NCBI GenBank assembly: GCA_945787595.1
Contig: CALZJV010000150.1
Coordinates: 1-16,505, forward strand
From: an uncultured Desulfobacterales bacterium
GTDB lineage: Bacteria > Desulfobacterota > Desulfobacteria > Desulfobacterales > JAFDCJ01
DNA length: 16,505 nucleotides
Reading direction: 5' to 3'
In this document: piece by piece, positions 7,378 to 14,612 of the stretch
Numbering within the stretch: the first letter of the stretch is position 1
Layout: every line of letters begins with the position of its first letter
Made by a program: the position numbers and the translations under genes
Notes under the pieces: generated by a model
Databases searched by the model: none
What the model was told of the DNA's origin: nothing
Seen by the model: only the letters and a program-made list of their open reading frames with translations

Positions 7378-7419
7378 GTTTCGGTCGAAAGGGGAAATGA
7401 AGCCCCTTCCGGCCGAAAC
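7378..7419 (-). terminator. Strong stem-loop just after dctP
   Basis: Arms GTTTCGG.CG.AAGGGG (7378-7394) and CCCCTT.CG.CCGAAAC (7403-7419) pair over 17 positions, with one G-U wobble, one mismatch and an 8-nt loop. It starts 19 bp beyond the dctP stop codon. No good U-run follows on the minus strand, so it may act as a 3' stabiliser and partial terminator of the dctP message rather than a full terminator. Confidence 0.7.
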
Positions 7420-7438
7420 GACTCATACGTTGATCTGA

Positions 7439-8443
7439 TTACTTGGCATCAGGTATTGCCTGCAGGCGCTCGTAAATATCAGGCGTCCACGGCATGTCTT
7501 TGGTCAACAGATGCGGTTTAACAATATCCATAAAAGGCTTGCGATCGACTTCGTTCACTTTTACTCCCTGATCTCTAAACCAGGATACCAGGTCTTTTTC
7601 AGCCTGAACGATCTGTTTGGATGCCCATTCTGAAGAATTCTTCAGGGCTTCAGTCAGGATCTTTTGATCGGCCGGATCCATTTTCTTCAGGGTTGAACTT
7701 GAAACAACGGTGATCAGCGAGTTCGTGATATGTGCAGTCAGGTTGATATTTGACTGGACTTCATAAAACTTTTTGAACTGGATGGTCGGCAGCGGATTTT
7801 CCTGTGCGTCAACAACTTTTTGCTGCAATGCCAGGTATACTTCGGAAAAAGCCATCGGGGTAGGATTTGCCCCCACTGCTTTCGGAAAAAGTACATAGGA
7901 CGGAGCGTTGGGTACACGAATCTTGAGATCTTTCATATCCGCCGGGGTTAAGATCGGCTTGTTAGCCGTTACTTGACGTGCACCATAGTAAGTAAGCGCA
8001 ACAACGGTAGCACCACCGGTTGCCTCTTTATAGCCTTCGCTCAACTCAGCAAACAGATCGCTTTGAGTGTACGCTTTCCAGTGAGGATATCCCCTCAAGG
8101 TAAATGGATAGTCAGAGATACCGATGGGTCCAAAAGAACGGGAAGCAAAACCACAGCCAGTATAGATGATGTCAATCGTTCCTAAGGATATACCTTCGTT
8201 GATAGCTTGCTCCTTACCCAGAGAACTGGCCGGAAATACCTTGATGGAATAGCGACCGGCGGTTTTCTCTTCAACCTCTTTGGCCGCCATTAATGCTGCT
8301 TCGTGGTAAGGTGTTTTGACCTCATACACATGAGCAAACCGCAGCCCCTTGACCGCAAAGGCAGGTGATGCGACCCAAATAATGGAAAGTGCGACCAGGC
8401 AGACCATGCCGAGCATGGCGATCCGCTTCAGTTTGTAGTTCAT
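7439..8443 (-). CDS. dctP: TRAP transporter periplasmic substrate-binding protein, DctP family
   Basis: 334 residues. A signal peptide with a KLKR n-region, a hydrophobic core and an AFA-V cleavage site (about residue 30) sends it to the periplasm. The mature part has family hallmarks: the LRFAHVYE opening strand, GARQVTANKPI (R156) and LKIRVP (R176, the arginine that clamps a carboxylate in TRAP binding proteins), followed by MAFSEVYLALQQKVVDAQENPL. The ligand is thus an organic acid; with the neighbouring sugar-acid enzymes, a sugar acid is the best guess. ATG 8443 is preceded by a perfect AGGAGG (8450-8455) at 6 bases, suggesting high translation. It is the first gene of the minus-strand transport operon and divergent from the regulator gene. 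Confidence 0.96.
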   Translation of the reverse strand: MNYKLKRIAMLGMVCLVALSIIWVASPAFAVKGLRFAHVYEVKTPYHEAALMAAKEVEEKTAGRYSIKVFPASSLGKEQAINEGISLGTIDIIYTGCGFASRSFGPIGISDYPFTLRGYPHWKAYTQSDLFAELSEGYKEATGGATVVALTYYGARQVTANKPILTPADMKDLKIRVPNAPSYVLFPKAVGANPTPMAFSEVYLALQQKVVDAQENPLPTIQFKKFYEVQSNINLTAHITNSLITVVSSSTLKKMDPADQKILTEALKNSSEWASKQIVQAEKDLVSWFRDQGVKVNEVDRKPFMDIVKPHLLTKDMPWTPDIYERLQAIPDAK

Positions 8444-8483
8444 AGCCTTCCTCCTTTTTTAAATAAGATTTGTATCGGGGGGT

Positions 8484-8503
8484 TAACAACCGTATTGTTG
8501 TTA
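8484..8503. promoter_or_regulatory. Inverted repeat, candidate operator of the GntR regulator
   Basis: TAACAAC-cgtatt-GTTGTTA is a perfect 7-6-7 inverted repeat. It is located between dctP and the divergent regulator gene, 41 bp from the dctP start codon and upstream of the plus-strand promoter. A related half-site, GGTAACATAC, lies at 8521-8530. Twofold symmetry and position suit a dimeric FCD-type GntR protein; assignment to this regulator is an inference. Confidence 0.55.
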
Positions 8504-8557
8504 CCGCAAACTCAGGGGTCGGTAACATACAAAAATAAAAAATGCAATATTTTTTAT

Positions 8558-8586
8558 TTGACATATTTAATTTTTTTTATTAGATA
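8558..8586 (+). promoter_or_regulatory. Sigma-70-type promoter of the regulator/catabolic operon
   Basis: A consensus -35 TTGACA (8558-8563), a 17-bp AT-rich spacer and -10 TAGATA (8581-8586) predict transcription from about 8593. The first transcribed bases would form a hairpin GCATC..GGC-GAAC-GCC..GATGC (8594-8618). The leader to the chosen start is about 85 nt. The -35 is exact, the -10 only moderate. Confidence 0.6.
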
Positions 8587-8677
8587 ACGTACGGCATCCG
8601 CAAGGCGAACGCCGATGCTTCTTTCATTGTTCCGACTGCTGAGATATCACAACATGCGCCAGGGCGGGGAACCATTC

Positions 8678-9445
8678 ATGAGTCAAAAAGCAACCAAAAT
8701 CCAAACCTCGACCTTTACGCAACAAATTGTCGACTTGCTGAAGCAGAGGATCCTCGACGGCAAACTGTTGTCCGGACAACGCGTTTGGGCGGCAGATCTG
8801 GCCAAAGAAATTGGGGTCAGTATGGCGCCGGTAAAAGAGGCGCTGTTGATCTTGCAAGGCGAGGGGCTCATCATCAACATGCCGCGACGGGGTTCAATTG
8901 TGCGGCAATTCACACTGCAGGATGTGCAGGAGCTGATTTACATTCGCCACTTGGTGGAAGCCGATGCCGCCACCACCGCCATTACACGCGGCAACATTAC
9001 ACCGGATCTGATCGAGCGCCTGACCTCCCATAACGAAGCCATTGGAAAATTCCGCACGGCAGGAGGCGGATTTTCAGAGCGGGTCGTCCCCTACGGACAT
9101 GACCGCCAGTTCCACGACAATCTGGTAGATGCATGCGGCAACAAATTGCTCACAGAATGGTACCAGCGCCTGAATTTTCAGGCACATATCATCCGCCTGG
9201 CGATCTGGAATATCGGTCCGCGCGGAGATAAGACCTACGAAGAGCATCAAGCGATCATCGAGGCGATGGCCACCAAAGATCGAACAGCTGCCCGCAAAGC
9301 GATCAAAGCGCATTTGGATTCAATTATCGATGACTTTAGCCAGGCGGCCCAAAAAAACGGGTTAACCTTCGGCGAGCAAGCGGAAGGGAGGCAACCCCAT
9401 GGCCGTCGGCAGCTAAAATCACAGCCCAATCCGATTGACTCTTAA
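8678..9445 (+). CDS. GntR-family transcriptional regulator, FadR subfamily (FCD domain)
   Basis: 255 residues from ATG 8678, chosen over in-frame ATGs at 8615 and 8654 because GGGCGGGGAA lies just upstream and because the winged-helix domain begins normally from here. The winged HTH (about 10-75) contains ADLAKEIGVSMAPVKEALLIL and ends with PRRGSIV. The all-helical FCD domain (about 85-225) carries D142 and H146 (HDRQFHD), H190 (YEEHQAI) and H212 (KAHL), the usual metal/ligand set. Such proteins bind a carboxylate effector and usually repress the adjacent catabolic operon. As first gene of the plus-strand operon and divergent from dctP, it probably autoregulates and controls both arms through the 8484-8503 repeat. 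Confidence 0.94.
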   Translation: MSQKATKIQTSTFTQQIVDLLKQRILDGKLLSGQRVWAADLAKEIGVSMAPVKEALLILQGEGLIINMPRRGSIVRQFTLQDVQELIYIRHLVEADAATTAITRGNITPDLIERLTSHNEAIGKFRTAGGGFSERVVPYGHDRQFHDNLVDACGNKLLTEWYQRLNFQAHIIRLAIWNIGPRGDKTYEEHQAIIEAMATKDRTAARKAIKAHLDSIIDDFSQAAQKNGLTFGEQAEGRQPHGRRQLKSQPNPIDS

Positions 9446-9481
9446 GTTCCTGGAAAAAAATAAGGTTGCCGGAGAAGCATT

Positions 9482-10570
9482 ATGAACAAAATTGAGAACA
9501 TCAATTCTGCCTACTATCGCGTAAAACTTCCGCATGTGCTCACGGATTCAACCCATGGCGAGATGGCCTATTTCGAATTGGTGACGGCGCGCATTACCGA
9601 TAGCGATGGGGCGGAAGGCCTGGGATACACGTATGCAGTCAATCATGGCGGTGCATCGATTCATGCCATGATCGACAGGGATTTGAGTGAGTATTTAACC
9701 GGTGAAGACCCCGGCCGCATCGAAGCGCTCTGGGAAAAAATGTGGTGGGCGGTTCACTACCCGGGCCGCGGCGGTATCGCCTCCTTCGCTATTGCCGCCA
9801 TTGACATTGCTCTCTGGGACCTGATGGGCCATAAAACCGGCCTGCCGCTGTGGCGACTGCTAGGCGGCCATGATGCCAAGGTCCCGGCCTATACCGGCGG
9901 CATCGATCTGTTGATGCCGCTGCCGGAGCTGATCGAACAAACAGACCGCAACCTAAGCAATGGCTTTCGGGCAATTAAGATGAAGATCGGTCGGCCTACC
10001 CTCTCCGAGGACGTCGAGCGCGTTGCGGCCATGCGACACCATTTGGGTCAAGATTTTCCGTTGATGGCCGATGCCAACATGCGCTGGTCCCGCGACGAGG
10101 CATTGAAAGCCTGTCAGGCACTGCGTGATTATAGCTTGTTTTGGATCGAGGAGCCTTTAATTCCCGAAGATGAGACGGGCCATGCGATGTTGGCCACAAC
10201 CGGAGGCATTCCCATCGCGGCCGGAGAAAATTTTCGCACCATACATGAGTTCGCACGCTTAATCCGGGCCGAAGGCGTGATGTTTCCCGAAGCGGATGTC
10301 TCCAACTGTGGCGGCATTACGCCCTGGATGAAAATCGCCGCCCTGGCGGAGTGCAACAACCTCAAGGTCACCTCACACGGGGTACATGATTTGCACGTCC
10401 ACCTGTTGGCCGCTGTTCCCAACAAGTCCTACTTGGAAGTTCACGGGTTCGGATTGGAACGCTATATCTCCGATCCGTTGTCAATTAAAGAAGGTTTCGC
10501 AACGGCACCGGATACACCGGGGCATGGCGTCGTTTTGGATTGGGAGGCTTTGGAGGAAATGCGCGTTTAG
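9482..10570 (+). CDS. Enolase-superfamily acid-sugar dehydratase (mandelate racemase subgroup)
   Basis: 362 residues, ATG 9482 with GGAG upstream, 36 bp after the regulator. The N-terminal capping domain (1-125) is followed by a TIM barrel with every key residue of the mandelate racemase subgroup: K166 and K168 (KMK), metal ligands D197, E223 and E249, the D272/H299 dyad and E319. These fall at a constant offset of +2 from the mandelate racemase positions I remember. The family abstracts a proton alpha to a carboxylate. Most members next to sugar transporters dehydrate aldonic or aldaric acids to 2-keto-3-deoxy acids, and that is the expected role here. The presence of both the KxK and the His bases fits galactarate/talarate-, gluconate- or fuconate-type dehydratases, but the stereochemistry and exact substrate cannot be assigned from sequence alone. 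Confidence 0.9.
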   Translation: MNKIENINSAYYRVKLPHVLTDSTHGEMAYFELVTARITDSDGAEGLGYTYAVNHGGASIHAMIDRDLSEYLTGEDPGRIEALWEKMWWAVHYPGRGGIASFAIAAIDIALWDLMGHKTGLPLWRLLGGHDAKVPAYTGGIDLLMPLPELIEQTDRNLSNGFRAIKMKIGRPTLSEDVERVAAMRHHLGQDFPLMADANMRWSRDEALKACQALRDYSLFWIEEPLIPEDETGHAMLATTGGIPIAAGENFRTIHEFARLIRAEGVMFPEADVSNCGGITPWMKIAALAECNNLKVTSHGVHDLHVHLLAAVPNKSYLEVHGFGLERYISDPLSIKEGFATAPDTPGHGVVLDWEALEEMRV

Positions 10571-10683
10571 TCCGAATATTTCAATTACTCATTTAATCGT
10601 CAAAAAGTATTTGCTGATCACGTTTATCCCACCGATTTCCATGTGGCTGCCTATCCGATTGATGCGCTATGGAGATTAAAAAA

Positions 10684-11766
10684 ATGGCTCAATTTCCTTT
10701 CGGTAATGATCCGGCCAAGATCGAAAAGTATCTGGCTTTCTGGAACCGGGATGATGTCACGCGACCCCTGGTTGGATTTTCCTTTGTCGGCTGGTTTCCG
10801 ATGAATGAGTTTGCAGTCTGCCGAAACTGGGCGTCTTCAGATTATCTCGCCCTGGATATGGTCGAACCGCAGGATTTCATGGATGATCATGTGCGTCTGG
10901 CCCGCGAAGGTGAGATTATCGACGATGATATGATTCGCGGTGCCTGCCCGACCCAGGTAACCATTCCATTTCTGCCCGCCATGCTGGGCAACCCGCTGCG
11001 TATTTTACCCCAAAACATTCTGGGCGATGAGCGCAAGCTGCCCTGGGAGGAAGCCTTTGCGGTCAGTTTGGATGCAGCGCATCCGTGGTACCGGAAGTAC
11101 ATGGCGTTTATTGATGCCCTGGTGGAAAGGGCCGGTGGCCGCTTCCCCGTCAGTCACGGGCCGGAAATTGGACCCACCGACCTGCATGCGATCCTGCGCG
11201 GCCATAACGAAAGTATCATGGATTTGGTGACAGCGCCGCAAAAGTCGGCCAAACTCCTGTGGCAACTGGGGGAAATCGTACGCGATCTGTTTGACGCCAT
11301 CTGGCAGCGCACACCGCTTTATCACAATGGCTATTTTGATGCCCAGTACTGCCTGTGGTCGCCTGGGCCGATCATTCGCATGCAGGAGGACGCGACGGCC
11401 GTCTATTCGCCAGATTTGTACCGCCGGATCGTCCAGCCGGTGGACCGCATGTTGGCCCAATCCTTCAGCTGCAACTTCATGCATCTGCATTCCACCTCCA
11501 TGTTCCTGTTAGATGCCTTTCTGGAAATCGAGGAAATTCCCTGCTTTGAAATCAACAACGATGCCGTCGGTCCGCCGGTCGCAGATATGGTGCCGTATTT
11601 CCAACAAGTTCAGGCCGACGGGCGTTCGCTGTTAATCAGGGGGGCCTTCACCGCCGACGATCTGCGCCTGCTGATGGAATCCTTGGAATCACGGGGACTT
11701 TTTCTCAACATCATGGTCAAAAGCATGGAAGAAATCGAGGTTCTCAGACCCATTGTCGGCATGTAG
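10684..11766 (+). CDS. URO-D-like (uroporphyrinogen decarboxylase / MtaA-type fold) protein of unknown function
   Basis: 360 residues from ATG 10684; GGAG at 10671-10674 sits 9 bases upstream, which favours this start over the ATG at 10669. The overall pattern resembles the URO-D/cobamide methyltransferase superfamily: SHGPEIGPTDLHAILRG (about 155-172), a late MHLHSTSMFLLDAF (266-279) and a following EIPCFEINND strand (C287). In MtaA-type methyltransferases the comparable site is His-x-Cys binding zinc; here it is H267-L-H269, so zinc/thiol methyltransfer is doubtful, and this is not expected to be HemE. It lies between the dehydratase and the zinc dehydrogenase and belongs to the same operon by orientation and spacing (113 and 112 bp). 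A role on a sugar-acid-derived compound is plausible but unproven. Confidence 0.72.
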   Translation: MAQFPFGNDPAKIEKYLAFWNRDDVTRPLVGFSFVGWFPMNEFAVCRNWASSDYLALDMVEPQDFMDDHVRLAREGEIIDDDMIRGACPTQVTIPFLPAMLGNPLRILPQNILGDERKLPWEEAFAVSLDAAHPWYRKYMAFIDALVERAGGRFPVSHGPEIGPTDLHAILRGHNESIMDLVTAPQKSAKLLWQLGEIVRDLFDAIWQRTPLYHNGYFDAQYCLWSPGPIIRMQEDATAVYSPDLYRRIVQPVDRMLAQSFSCNFMHLHSTSMFLLDAFLEIEEIPCFEINNDAVGPPVADMVPYFQQVQADGRSLLIRGAFTADDLRLLMESLESRGLFLNIMVKSMEEIEVLRPIVGM

Positions 11767-11878
11767 CCCCTCCATCGTGCGCAAGCGGGGTAGGGTAGCA
11801 TATATTATGTATGATAGCGTTTCCTCAAAATTGACAGCCAATTGAACATTCGTTAACGCATAAACCTAGCGAGGACTT

Positions 11879-12895
11879 ATGAAAGCAGCATACTACACCG
11901 GGAATCAGACCTTTGCGATTGAATCCGTACAACCCGTTGCACCCGGCGAGGGCGAAGTCCAGGTAAGTGTTGCCTATTGTGGGATTTGCGGCACGGATCT
12001 CCATGTTTTTCATGGGGCGATGGACGCACGCGTGGGAACCCATCGGATAATTGGTCATGAAATGTCGGGTAAGATTACCGCCATCGGGCAAAAGGTCCAA
12101 GACCTCGAAATTGGCGATTCGGTGGTGATCCGTCCGCTGGCAGCCTGCGGCGCCTGTCCGGCCTGTCAAAGGGGACATAGCCATATCTGCCAAAACCTTA
12201 AGTTTCTTGGCATCGACACCGACGGTGCCTTTCAACAAACCTGGACCGTGCCGGCCCACACCATACACAAGATTCCCGCCGATTTATCTTTAGAACACGC
12301 GGCCCTCATCGAACCGGTGGCCGTCGCTTGTCACGATGTGCGGCGGGCACGGCTGGTCGCCGGTGAAGATGCCCTGGTGATCGGCGGTGGCCCCATCGGC
12401 ATGCTCATCGCTATGGTAGCCAGTCACGTCGGGGCGAAGGTTACCCTGTCGGAAGTCAACGCCCAGCGACTGAAAGTGGCACAATCGTTGGGTTTCGCAA
12501 CCCTAAATCCCCAAGAGGTGAATGTCGCAGAGAAGATCTATGCCAAAACTGCTGACAAAGGCGCCGACGTGGTCTTTGAGGTGTCCGGAACCCAGGCCGG
12601 TGTCGATACGATGACCGAAGCGGCCGCTACCCGTTGCCGGATTGTGATGGTCGCCATCCACGGCACCAAGCCGACTGTGGATCTTTTTAAATTTTTCTGG
12701 CGGGAAATCGAGCTTTTTGGGGCCCGGGTATATGAAGCGGAAGATTATGAGCAGGCCATCAAGCTGGTCGCCTCGGGCGCCATTGACTGTAAATCGATGA
12801 TCACGGATATCAGGCCGTTGGAAAAAATTACCGTTGCTTTTCAAGCCCTTAGCGGAAATGCCCAGGCAATGAAAAGTTTAATCAAATGTTCATAA
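11879..12895 (+). CDS. Zinc-dependent medium-chain alcohol/polyol dehydrogenase (threonine/sorbitol dehydrogenase-like)
   Basis: 338 residues. Catalytic zinc ligands C37 (GICGTD), H60-E61 (GHE) and E145 (IEPVAV) are present. So is the structural zinc loop C90-x2-C93-x2-C96-x7-C104. The Rossmann motif GGGPIG (169-174) is followed by E192 at the end of the second strand, which favours NAD over NADP. It is expected to oxidise a secondary hydroxyl of a sugar, sugar acid or polyol in the cytosol. ATG 11879 has GAGG at a short 4-nt spacing. The SDR gene follows after 15 bp. The 112-bp leader contains TTGACA (11832-11837), but no good -10 at the right distance, so an internal promoter is only a possibility. 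The substrate is probably the imported acid or its dehydration product. Confidence 0.92.
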   Translation: MKAAYYTGNQTFAIESVQPVAPGEGEVQVSVAYCGICGTDLHVFHGAMDARVGTHRIIGHEMSGKITAIGQKVQDLEIGDSVVIRPLAACGACPACQRGHSHICQNLKFLGIDTDGAFQQTWTVPAHTIHKIPADLSLEHAALIEPVAVACHDVRRARLVAGEDALVIGGGPIGMLIAMVASHVGAKVTLSEVNAQRLKVAQSLGFATLNPQEVNVAEKIYAKTADKGADVVFEVSGTQAGVDTMTEAAATRCRIVMVAIHGTKPTVDLFKFFWREIELFGARVYEAEDYEQAIKLVASGAIDCKSMITDIRPLEKITVAFQALSGNAQAMKSLIKCS

Positions 12896-12910
12896 TTCAG
12901 GAGATGATCT

Positions 12911-13681
12911 ATGCCTATTCTCGATCAATTTAAACTCGATGGTCAAACCGCACTCGTGACCGGCTGTAAAAGAGGCATTGGTAAGGCCATGGCCATCGCC
13001 CTGGCCGAAGCCGGAGCGGATATTATCGGTGTCAGCGCAACCCTGGAAACTGGAGGCAGTGAAGTCGAACAAGCGGTCACCGCCAAGGGGCGAAAGTTCA
13101 AGGGGTATGCCTGCGATTTTAGTGATCGGCCGGCACTTTACCGCTTTATCACCCAAGTAAAAAGCGATTTTCCGCAAATCGACATTTTAATTAATAACGC
13201 CGGGGTCATCATGCGCACGCCTGCCGTGGAACACCCCGATGAATACTGGGACAAAGTCGTCGAAGTGAACATGAGTGCCCAGTTTATCCTTTCGCGGGAC
13301 ATCGGCAAAGAGATGGTTACCCGTGGCAGGGGCAAAATCATCTTCACGGCATCCCTCTTGTCCTTTCAAGGGGGTATCCTGGTGCCGGGTTATGCGGCCA
13401 GCAAAGGCGGCGTCGGTCAACTCACCATGGCCCTGGCCAATGAATGGGCCGGCCAGGGGGTCAACGTCAATGCCATCGCGCCCGGCTATATCAGTACCGA
13501 CAATACCGAGGCGTTGCGAAATGACCCCGAACGCAGCCAGGCGATTTTAGCGCGCATTCCGGCCGGACGCTGGGGTGATCCCGAAGACTTTGCCGGACCG
13601 GTCGTCTTCCTTGCCTCAGCGGCTTCCGACTACATGCATGGCACAGTGATCCTGGTGGACGGCGGCTGGATGGGGCGCTAA
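12911..13681 (+). CDS. kduD: KduD-like SDR, 2-dehydro-3-deoxy-D-gluconate 5-dehydrogenase family
   Basis: 256 residues, a classical short-chain dehydrogenase. It has TGCKRGIG (17-24) for cofactor, NNAG (95-98), N120, S148 in TASLLSFQGG, Y161 and K165 in YAASK, and the C-terminal VDGGWMGR. The opening ILDQFKLDGQTALVTGC and the LSFQGG segment after the catalytic serine are characteristic of KduD, which interconverts 2-keto-3-deoxygluconate and 2,5-diketo-3-deoxygluconate. That activity fits directly downstream of a sugar-acid dehydratase. GGAG stands 7 bases before ATG 12911, and only 15 bp separate it from the dehydrogenase stop, so the pair is co-translated. It is the last gene of the operon. 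A related 3-oxo-sugar-acid specificity is possible, so the symbol is family-level. Confidence 0.85.
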   Translation: MPILDQFKLDGQTALVTGCKRGIGKAMAIALAEAGADIIGVSATLETGGSEVEQAVTAKGRKFKGYACDFSDRPALYRFITQVKSDFPQIDILINNAGVIMRTPAVEHPDEYWDKVVEVNMSAQFILSRDIGKEMVTRGRGKIIFTASLLSFQGGILVPGYAASKGGVGQLTMALANEWAGQGVNVNAIAPGYISTDNTEALRNDPERSQAILARIPAGRWGDPEDFAGPVVFLASAASDYMHGTVILVDGGWMGR

Positions 13682-13753
13682 ACACTGCCGCACTGGATTA
13701 TTTTCTGAATCTTGCATCTGAAAGCCTCCGACTCGTGCAAAATTCAGGTATTT

Positions 13754-13783
13754 ACCCCAAGGTTGTTTATGCAACGTTGGGGT
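13754..13783. terminator. Bidirectional hairpin between convergent kduD-like and cupin genes
   Basis: ACCCCAA-g-GTTG (13754-13765) pairs with CAAC-g-TTGGGGT (13772-13783) around a 6-nt loop, with a single G-G mismatch. It lies exactly between two convergent genes and touches the cupin stop codon, the expected place for a shared terminator. Flanking T-runs are poor on both strands, so efficiency is uncertain. Confidence 0.65.
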
Positions 13784-14142
13784 TAATCTTCGTGCTGGGT
13801 GAGCTTGGTTTGGGTAGAATTAATATAAATATGCGAAAACTCAAAATCTGCGGCAGCCCCATGCCAATGGACTTCATTGGCTGGAATGAAAACTACATCA
13901 CCAGCCGAAATCACCTTCTCCTCTTCTTCGGTGGCAATGATCCCCTTTCCATCGGTTACGATCAGAACTTGCTCATAATCATGAGAGTGAAACTTATTGC
14001 GAACTCCCTTGCCAAAGTTGACCATATTTACCTCGTACTCCTTGCTTTCGGGTAAAAGGACCTGTCTGGTCACATCCGGGCTTGTAAAAAGAGGCAAGGT
14101 AAAAGGCTCTTTTTCTATTTGGTTTATCGTCACTACTTTCAT
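13783..14142 (-). CDS. Small single-domain cupin protein
   Basis: 119 residues, ATG 14142 with an excellent GGAGG upstream. Cupin motif 1 is visible as KFHSHDYEQVLIVTDGKG (two histidines, glutamate, about 50-67), and motif 2 as GDVVFIPANEVHWHG (about 81-95), giving the usual metal-binding beta-barrel. Cupins of this size can be isomerases, dioxygenases or ligand sensors, and the sequence does not choose among them. It converges on the sugar-acid operon and so is probably not co-regulated with it. It lies downstream of the broken DJ-1/PfpI gene on the same strand, separated by the octamer inverted repeat. Confidence 0.85.
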   Translation of the reverse strand: MKVVTINQIEKEPFTLPLFTSPDVTRQVLLPESKEYEVNMVNFGKGVRNKFHSHDYEQVLIVTDGKGIIATEEEEKVISAGDVVFIPANEVHWHGAAADFEFSHIYINSTQTKLTQHED

Positions 14143-14184
14143 ATTTATCCTCCTTTATGCTAACGCGATCGAGCCGGAAAAGTT

Positions 14185-14257
14185 GCCACAAAGGCACAAA
14201 GTCACCAAGGGACACCGTTGGTTAATAATCCTTTTTGTGCTTCAGTGCCTTGGTGGC
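14185..14257. repeat. Imperfect inverted repeat made of 8-bp units
   Basis: The left arm reads CACAAAGG CACAAAGT CACCAAGG GACACCGT in steps of eight (from 14188). The reverse complement of the right arm reads GCCACCAAGGCACTGAAGCA and continues similarly. Arms begin and end with GCCAC/GTGGC (14185-14189 with 14253-14257). It occupies the 145-bp space between the DJ-1 remnant and the cupin gene. Confidence 0.7.
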
Positions 14258-14287
14258 GTAGAGGTTTGGCCATAAACTGCACAAAGA

Positions 14288-14612
14288 TCACATTTTAAGA
14301 TATCCGGGAGCCTGGAGTTCTTTGTGAGCGCTGCCGTATCGAGTGCCTGCAGGATAATATTCTGCATACAGCTGTACCTTTCCGGCGGTCTCTTCCCCGG
14401 CTTCTTGCGCTATCAGTTCCAATGCCATATCTATTCCGGCAGAGACACCGGCAGAAGTCCATACACTACCATCTTTTACGAACCGTTTCTCAACGACTTC
14501 AACATTTTTCAAATTTCGCAAATTGTCAAGCATTGAAAATGGAAATGATTTCCCATGGCCCAACAAGATCAAGCTCTTCCAGATCGTCAAATAACAGAAA
14601 ACCAAAATTCAT
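14288..14612 (-). pseudogene. DJ-1/PfpI (isonitrile hydratase-like) gene disrupted by internal deletion and frameshift
   Basis: A good AGGAG precedes ATG 14612, which encodes the typical DJ-1/PfpI start MNFGFLLFDDLEELDLVGPW, then EIISIFNA and a TGA stop at 14528-14526. From about 14530 another frame carries the C-terminal third of the same family: LDNLRNLKNVEVVEKRF, VWTSAGVSAGIDMALELI, and YYPAGTRYGSAHKEL, ending at 14288. The middle of the protein, about 80-90 residues with the nucleophile-elbow cysteine, is missing. The junction lies near 14526-14540. Total coding remnant is about 110 codons versus about 190-200 in the family. Intact start signals and clean motifs suggest a recent event. 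The protein cannot be catalytic. An assembly error is the main alternative. Confidence 0.8.

Noticed and set aside
8615..8677. Upstream starts for the GntR regulator (8615 and 8654)
   Set aside because: 8615 falls within the predicted leader hairpin and neither ATG has a good ribosome site, whereas 8678 does and gives the normal family N-terminus.
10669..10683. ATG 10669 as start of the URO-D-like gene
   Set aside because: No Shine-Dalgarno sequence precedes it, and its own GGAG serves well for the ATG at 10684.
11005..11490. 161-codon minus-strand frame
   Set aside because: Lies wholly inside the URO-D-like gene, with no ribosome site or recognisable domain.
11767..11878. Terminator or internal promoter between the URO-D-like and zinc dehydrogenase genes
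   Set aside because: The CCCC/GGGG pairing is short with a long loop, and TTGACA at 11832 lacks a -10, so evidence for a separate transcription unit is too weak.
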